Source: Candidatus Pacearchaeota archaeon
Lineage (GTDB): Archaea; Nanobdellota; Nanobdellia; Pacearchaeales; GW2011-AR1
DNA length: 32,523 bases
Assembly (NCBI GenBank): GCA_018304205.1
Contig: JAGVWR010000005.1
Location: 1-32,523 of the forward strand
Reading direction: 5' to 3'
In this document: positions 29,129-32,523 of the stretch, piece by piece
Position numbering within the stretch: position 1 is the first letter of the stretch
Layout: each line of letters opens with the position of its first letter
Position numbers and translations under genes: made by a program
The notes under the pieces: model-generated
The model's input: only the letters and a program-made list of their open reading frames with translations
Databases searched by the model: none
Told to the model about the DNA's origin: nothing

Positions 29129-30712
29129 TTACAAAACAGGGGGGAAGGCAGGCATAGAGTTTGATTTTTTGTAGGAATCATATGCTTTTCTGCATTTCCA
29201 TCTTGCTTCCATGATTGCTTGAGATCTGAATACCTTTTCTTCGTCAGTATCTTTATCAATTCCTTCTTTTTCGTCTTTACCTTCGTCTTTTTTGTTTTTA
29301 TCTTTTTTAAAGAATGAGAATAACGCAGAGAAAGGGTTTTCATCATCGCCATTCTTCGATTCTTCTTTTTTTTCTTCTTTCTTCTTCTTTTCTTCCCACT
29401 TCTTATTGTCTAAAAATTCGTCAATGTCATCTTGCAGCGCGCCTAAACTTTCTGTAGTTGCCCCTTCTATCCATTGATATACATCACCCATATCGTCTTT
29501 TGCAAGTTCTTTTTTTAGAACGTTTAATTCATCATCATTGAGACCATAACTTGTGAAAGTCATAGTTACTTTTCCTCTGTAAGTATAGCCTCCTCTTTGA
29601 TCTGATCTATCTGGGGCGCTTCTATATTTGAATTCAACTATAATTATTGAGTGATATTTTCTTAGATCAAGCTTTCTAAAAGATTTTGGAATTTCTCCTG
29701 ACTGAATATCTCCTTCTGGGTCATATTTTGCTTTTCCTAAAAGAACTAATTCGAAAATTGCAGTGTTAAACATGCTAGCCATTGAAGCATCTGGGGAAGC
29801 TCTTTGTTCTAATTGTCTTGCAGCTTTCAAATAAGGTTTTATCCATTGTGAATATAATCTTAATGAATTTACTTGACTCATAAGATATTTTCTTTCAATT
29901 TCAAATCTTTTTCTTAATTCAACATCTGATTCTTTAATCCATCTAAAGAATTCTCCGACTCTTTGCTGGAGTAGTCTTCTTACTCTTTCATTTAAGTCTA
30001 AACCTCCTTTTTCTGGGCTGTTTATGACATCATCTAAGGATCGCAGAGCCATGAAAGCATCTATAAGGGTAATAAAGTTTGGCTGGTTTGCCCCTCCAAC
30101 GGCAAGTGCTTTAATGGAACTATTTCCTCTCTTTATATCAACTTGATCAAGCCAAATTTGCTTTAGTGAGAGAAGTGCCGCAATCTTTTTCCCTTCATCA
30201 TCTTTTTGATTATAATCATCATATTGCGCTAATCTTAACTTGAATTCTTTTAAGTCATAGACTATGTTAAGAACAGATCTTAAGACAGCATTAGCTGTTT
30301 GGAATATTTTCATTGCTTCTTCCTGCATTCTCGTTGCTCTTTGTTGATATTCTGAAAAGAAACCTGAGCCTGCAGTTGAAGTGAAATTATCAACTAACCT
30401 TTCTGCTTCACCATATTCTGCTTGAATATAATCGAGTATAAAGAAATAAATAGGTTCAAGATTTTGAGCAAATGCGTCATAATCTAATCTGTGTTTTTCT
30501 ATAGGATTTTTTAATCCCTGAAGAGAGAATGCACTTTTTGCAAGTCTTAAGTGTTGGACTTCCATGTAATCTGAAGAAACAACTTTTGCTTTTTCTGCAG
30601 CCTTAAGGTACCCTTCTTCTTTTGCTATATCCTTTACTTCAGCTATAAATTCTTTATCACAATAAGTATCTGGGCTTACCGCCGCAATTAATTTATGTAT
30701 GTCTACTGCCAT
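29129..30712 (-). CDS. Large conserved-looking protein of unknown function
   Basis: 527 aa, first gene of the minus-strand cluster. Residues 1-330 are helical (DIHKLIAAVSPDTYCDKEFI; YFFILDYIQAEYGEAERLV; EFFRWIKESDVELRKRFEIE). Residues 340-430 look alpha/beta (KYHSIIIVEFKYRSAP; RGKVTMTFTSYGLNDDELNV). A Lys/Glu/Asp-rich disordered segment spans 440-500 and a final helix (EARWKCRKAYDSY) ends the chain. No signal peptide or membrane helix, so cytoplasmic. No family with a function recognised. It is divergent from the Gly/Ser-rich gene at 30847. A structural or assembly role is one guess given size, charge and Q/N-rich neighbour. Confidence 0.65.
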   Translation of the reverse strand: MAVDIHKLIAAVSPDTYCDKEFIAEVKDIAKEEGYLKAAEKAKVVSSDYMEVQHLRLAKSAFSLQGLKNPIEKHRLDYDAFAQNLEPIYFFILDYIQAEYGEAERLVDNFTSTAGSGFFSEYQQRATRMQEEAMKIFQTANAVLRSVLNIVYDLKEFKLRLAQYDDYNQKDDEGKKIAALLSLKQIWLDQVDIKRGNSSIKALAVGGANQPNFITLIDAFMALRSLDDVINSPEKGGLDLNERVRRLLQQRVGEFFRWIKESDVELRKRFEIERKYLMSQVNSLRLYSQWIKPYLKAARQLEQRASPDASMASMFNTAIFELVLLGKAKYDPEGDIQSGEIPKSFRKLDLRKYHSIIIVEFKYRSAPDRSDQRGGYTYRGKVTMTFTSYGLNDDELNVLKKELAKDDMGDVYQWIEGATTESLGALQDDIDEFLDNKKWEEKKKKEEKKEESKNGDDENPFSALFSFFKKDKNKKDEGKDEKEGIDKDTDEEKVFRSQAIMEARWKCRKAYDSYKKSNSMPAFPPVL

Positions 30713-30846
30713 CTTTTTTATACTTCTAAGTAATTTACTTTAGTTGTATTTATCAGAGAAAACGTTTATTTAAAGATTACTCATATTTTTAGGGTTTAAG
30801 AAAAACTAATAAATAACTTTAAAAGTAAAGAATCTTTCGATTTTTT

Positions 30847-31200
30847 ATGACATATGGTTTTAATTTCTTACAAAGCGGAAGGGAAGATCCGCTTAGAAGG
30901 AAGAAGGATTATGAGATTATTCCATATAAACATAGTCTTGGAAATCAAGGAGGAATTGCATCTTATCCGTTAGGTTCTTCTGGGTCAGGAGCAGGATACA
31001 GCGGAAGAAGTCTACTTGCAAGAATAGATTCTGGAATGTCAAAATATGAAGATAAAACTAAAAAAGGAAAATCAAATCCGCTTCATGCAGAGTATCCACA
31101 AGGGGAACAAAGGACGGGGAATTATCCTAACTTGAGCGAGGCTTTAAAGAATTCAATATCTTACTTTAGAAGTTCTGCAAGTTACAAAAAAGCTGCATAA
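30847..31200 (+). CDS. Gly/Ser-rich small hypothetical protein
   Basis: 117 aa. FNFLQSGREDPLRRKKDYEI, then GGIASYPLGSSGSGAGYSGR and a basic C-terminus with YFRSSASYKKAA. Mostly disordered, no recognised domain. TTTAAAAG (30818-30825) is exactly at leaderless spacing. It diverges from the 527-aa gene, with a 134-bp shared promoter region, and may be co-regulated with that cluster. Followed by hairpin repeat copy F. Confidence 0.55.
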   Translation: MTYGFNFLQSGREDPLRRKKDYEIIPYKHSLGNQGGIASYPLGSSGSGAGYSGRSLLARIDSGMSKYEDKTKKGKSNPLHAEYPQGEQRTGNYPNLSEALKNSISYFRSSASYKKAA

Positions 31201-31240
31201 AAAGTACTTCAAAACATATTTTATAAAGCTAGTTTTTCTT

Positions 31241-31264
31241 TATTATGTCAAGAAACTTGACAGA
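31241..31264 (-). repeat. Dispersed hairpin repeat, copy F (hairpin only)
   Basis: On the minus strand GTCAAG-TTT-CTTGAC (31247-31261) with tail ATAATA, identical to the hairpin of copy A. Lies between two plus-strand genes. The TTTATAAA box at 31220-31227 would start transcription inside it (about 31249), so it could form part of the 5' leader of the acetyltransferase mRNA. Confidence 0.6.
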
Positions 31265-31279
31265 AAATGTAGGGCACTT

Positions 31280-31717
31280 ATGAAAATAGAAAAAGCAAAT
31301 AAGAAAAATTTAAGAGAAATAGCAGAGATATTTAGAATTGAATCTGGAAAAGAACCATATTTTCAAATTTGGACCGAAAAGAAGGCTCTTATGAAGATAA
31401 AACAATTTTTTAATAAAGATGATATTTACGTTGCTTTACTTGAGGGCAAAATTATAGGATTTATAATTGCTTATTCTTACAGAAGTGTAGATAACAAGAA
31501 GAAAGGATTTATTGAGGAAATGTGGTTTGATGAAAAACATCAGGGAAAAGGATATGGATCTGCGCTTATGAAATATGTAGAAACTAAGTATAAGAAAAAC
31601 GGAGTTGAAATTATACAACTTGCAGCTAAGAGAAAGGCAAATGCATTCAAATTTTATGATAAAAAAGGATATAAAGAAAGCGAGGATCTTATTTTTCTGG
31701 AGAAGAAATTAAAATGA
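31280..31717 (+). CDS. GNAT-family N-acetyltransferase
   Basis: 145 aa, single GNAT domain. IYVALLEGKIIGFIIAYSYR is the beta-3/4 hairpin, EEMWFDEKHQGKGYGSALMKY carries the acetyl-CoA pyrophosphate-binding signature Q-G-K-G-Y-G, and AAKRKANAFKFYDKKGYKES is the canonical C-terminal helix-strand. Transfers acetyl from acetyl-CoA to an amine; the substrate (peptide N-terminus, lysine or small molecule) cannot be read. Initiation probably uses a short leader because no TATA box sits at leaderless distance. No toxin-type partner gene is adjacent upstream. Confidence 0.88.
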   Translation: MKIEKANKKNLREIAEIFRIESGKEPYFQIWTEKKALMKIKQFFNKDDIYVALLEGKIIGFIIAYSYRSVDNKKKGFIEEMWFDEKHQGKGYGSALMKYVETKYKKNGVEIIQLAAKRKANAFKFYDKKGYKESEDLIFLEKKLK

Positions 31718-31755
31718 TTATAGAAATGTTTATATATTGATTAGATATATACTTA

Positions 31756-31770
31756 TATATAAATTATATA
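31756..31770 (+). promoter_or_regulatory. Inverted repeat at the wHTH/RelE promoter
   Basis: TATATAA-A-TTATATA overlaps the TATA region upstream of ATG 31779. It is a possible autoregulatory operator, but in such AT-only sequence the symmetry could be chance. Confidence 0.35.
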
Positions 31771-31778
31771 TTTATAAA

Positions 31779-32048
31779 ATGCAAAAGCAACTTAAACAAA
31801 TACAACATTCACCGACCCTGAATACAGTAATAATGGTAGAGGGAACTTTAAAAAAAGCTGGAGAAGTCATAACTTTAGCCGAACTAAAAAGAAGACTTCC
31901 TAGAAAAGTAATGCATCAAACATTAAATCAAATTTTAGACTACTTGCAATGGAGTGGAAAAATTATAATTGGAATGAAAGGTATTTTATGGGTGTTTACA
32001 GAAAGAAAGGAATTAAACTCTTTGATTGAAAGAGGCCTAGAGCTATGA
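31779..32048 (+). CDS. Winged-HTH-like antitoxin of a RelE-type pair
   Basis: 89 aa from ATG 31779; the frame extends to a TTG at 31737, but that lies upstream of the TATA-rich segment. MVEGTLKKAGEVITLAELKR, RLPRKVMHQTLNQILDYLQ and GKIIIGMKGILWVF form a winged helix (three helices plus wing). It overlaps the toxin gene by ATGA. DNA-binding autorepressor and toxin neutraliser is the inferred role; no classic RelB/RHH antitoxin features are present. Confidence 0.7.
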   Translation: MQKQLKQIQHSPTLNTVIMVEGTLKKAGEVITLAELKRRLPRKVMHQTLNQILDYLQWSGKIIIGMKGILWVFTERKELNSLIERGLEL

Positions 32049-32392
32049 ATAAGCCTGTTAGAGTTATACTTCTTGATCAGGCTAAAGAAGAATACCATAG
32101 ATTAAATGAAATTGTGGGAAGACAATTAGAAAGAGGAAAAAATCACACAGAAGAAATGCAATTATTAAATTCTATAAAACAGAAAATAGAATTAGTAAAA
32201 TCTAATCTTTTTTATGGAGATAATATAAAGGAGAACTTAATTCCAAAGAAATATCAGGTCAGTAACTTATGGCGAGTAGAACTAAGTCAATTTTGGAGAA
32301 TGATTTACACAATCAAAGGAGACCAGGTTGAGATTATTTGTTTTATCCTTGACATTGTGAGTCATCCAGAATATAATAAAATATTTGGTTAA
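32045..32392 (+). CDS. RelE/ParE-superfamily toxin-like protein
   Basis: 115 aa. VRVILLDQAKEEYHRLNEIV (strand plus long helix), then IKENLIPKKYQ, NLWRVELSQFWRMIYTI and VEIICFILDIVSHPEYNKIF match the RelE/ParE fold: central strands with L-W-R-V-E-L and R-M-I-Y-T, then H-x-x-Y at the end. RelE toxins cleave mRNA on the ribosome; ParE types poison gyrase. Which applies is not decidable here. The C-terminal D-I-V-S-H-P-E-Y-N-K is typical of archaeal members. Forms an operon with the wHTH gene (4-bp overlap). Confidence 0.8.
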   Translation: MNKPVRVILLDQAKEEYHRLNEIVGRQLERGKNHTEEMQLLNSIKQKIELVKSNLFYGDNIKENLIPKKYQVSNLWRVELSQFWRMIYTIKGDQVEIICFILDIVSHPEYNKIFG

Positions 32393-32430
32393 AGAATAAA
32401 TAAAATGAAGATATTTGAAAAGAGGGAAGT

Positions 32431-32464
32431 GAAGCTCCCAATCGCAGCAGAGCTGCGGGGCTTC
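32431..32464. other. Two-part hairpin resembling an IS200/IS605-type end
   Basis: GAAGCTC (32431-32437) pairs with GGGCTTC (32458-32464, one G-T), enclosing CGCAG-N5-CTGCG (32443-32457) with a 5-nt one-sided bulge CCAAT. GC-rich and highly structured against an AT-rich background. Similar GAAGC..GCTTC imperfect hairpins occur at IS200/IS605 and TnpB element ends. No transposase or TnpB gene is in the window, so this may be a solo end or an unrelated structured RNA/terminator. Confidence 0.4.
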
Positions 32465-32486
32465 TAAAAGTCACTCAACTTTAACT

Positions 32487-32502
32487 GGTCGGTAGACCGA
32501 CC
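32487..32502. other. Perfect GC-rich hairpin GGTCGGT-AG-ACCGACC
   Basis: Seven-base arms around AG, 22 bp after the previous hairpin. Unusually GC-rich for the window. It may be a terminator, the start of a structured RNA or repeat continuing past the window end. The sequence is cut at 32523. Confidence 0.45.
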
Positions 32503-32523
32503 TTGATTACGAATATATTTTCT

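Noticed and set aside
1..32523. CRISPR array
   Set aside because: No regularly spaced direct repeats with unique spacers; the repeats seen are single dispersed copies.

Overview
The window looks like a piece of an AT-rich DPANN-type archaeal genome (Pacearchaeota/Woesearchaeota-like is my best guess; the lineage is inferred, not shown). The archaeal assignment rests on ribosomal proteins eL33 (L35Ae) and L10e, two tRNA genes carrying bulge-helix-bulge introns, archaeal TATA boxes, and mostly leaderless genes. In nearly every first-of-operon gene the centre of a TTTAWATA-like box lies 25-26 bp before the first base of the start codon. I used this spacing to choose several starts.

Layout. 1-2540: a metal-handling pair (CC-motif membrane protein, HMA domain), two ribbon-helix-helix-like genes, and an ArsR-methyltransferase operon with a palindromic operator. 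2466-5152: a broken small membrane ORF, a conserved hypothetical, a YdeI/OmpD-associated protein, a HEPN/MNT toxin-antitoxin pair and a small hypothetical. 5291-6480: an intron-bearing tRNA-Val, a MazF-type toxin-antitoxin cassette flanked by a degenerate copy of the tRNA 3' end, a broken YwqK/MORN-like gene cut off where a dispersed repeat begins, and an intron-bearing tRNA-Gly. 6593-11307: a four-cysteine protein, a membrane-anchored HTH protein, AroB, a PHP phosphoesterase, a VIT-family transporter and a small hypothetical.

11343-18588 is the most striking block. It contains a nucleotidyltransferase-plus-helical-domain protein, an HTH protein, a GHKL (Hsp90/MutL/MORC-type) ATPase, a second putative DNA-binding protein and a 670-residue protein with a Rossmann methyltransferase-like C-terminus. 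These are packed in one direction, and two of the promoters are near-identical. I do not recognise it as a described system. 19188-20735 is a ribosomal operon (eL33, unknown, L10e, two small unknowns). It is followed by VapBC and a PEP synthase with a long acidic tail.

24846-31200 holds a helical protein facing a four-gene minus-strand operon: a 527-aa unknown, a Q/N-rich protein, a TIM-barrel (AP endonuclease 2-like) protein with a large helical insert, and a second nucleotidyltransferase related to the one at 11343. The right end carries a GNAT acetyltransferase, a wHTH/RelE-like toxin-antitoxin pair and a structured non-coding tail.

Three things cut across the regions. A short dispersed hairpin repeat occurs in at least six spacers, and three copies have their own promoter-like sequence. 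There are four toxin-antitoxin modules. Several regulator or antitoxin genes have palindromes placed between TATA box and start codon, which suggests autorepression.
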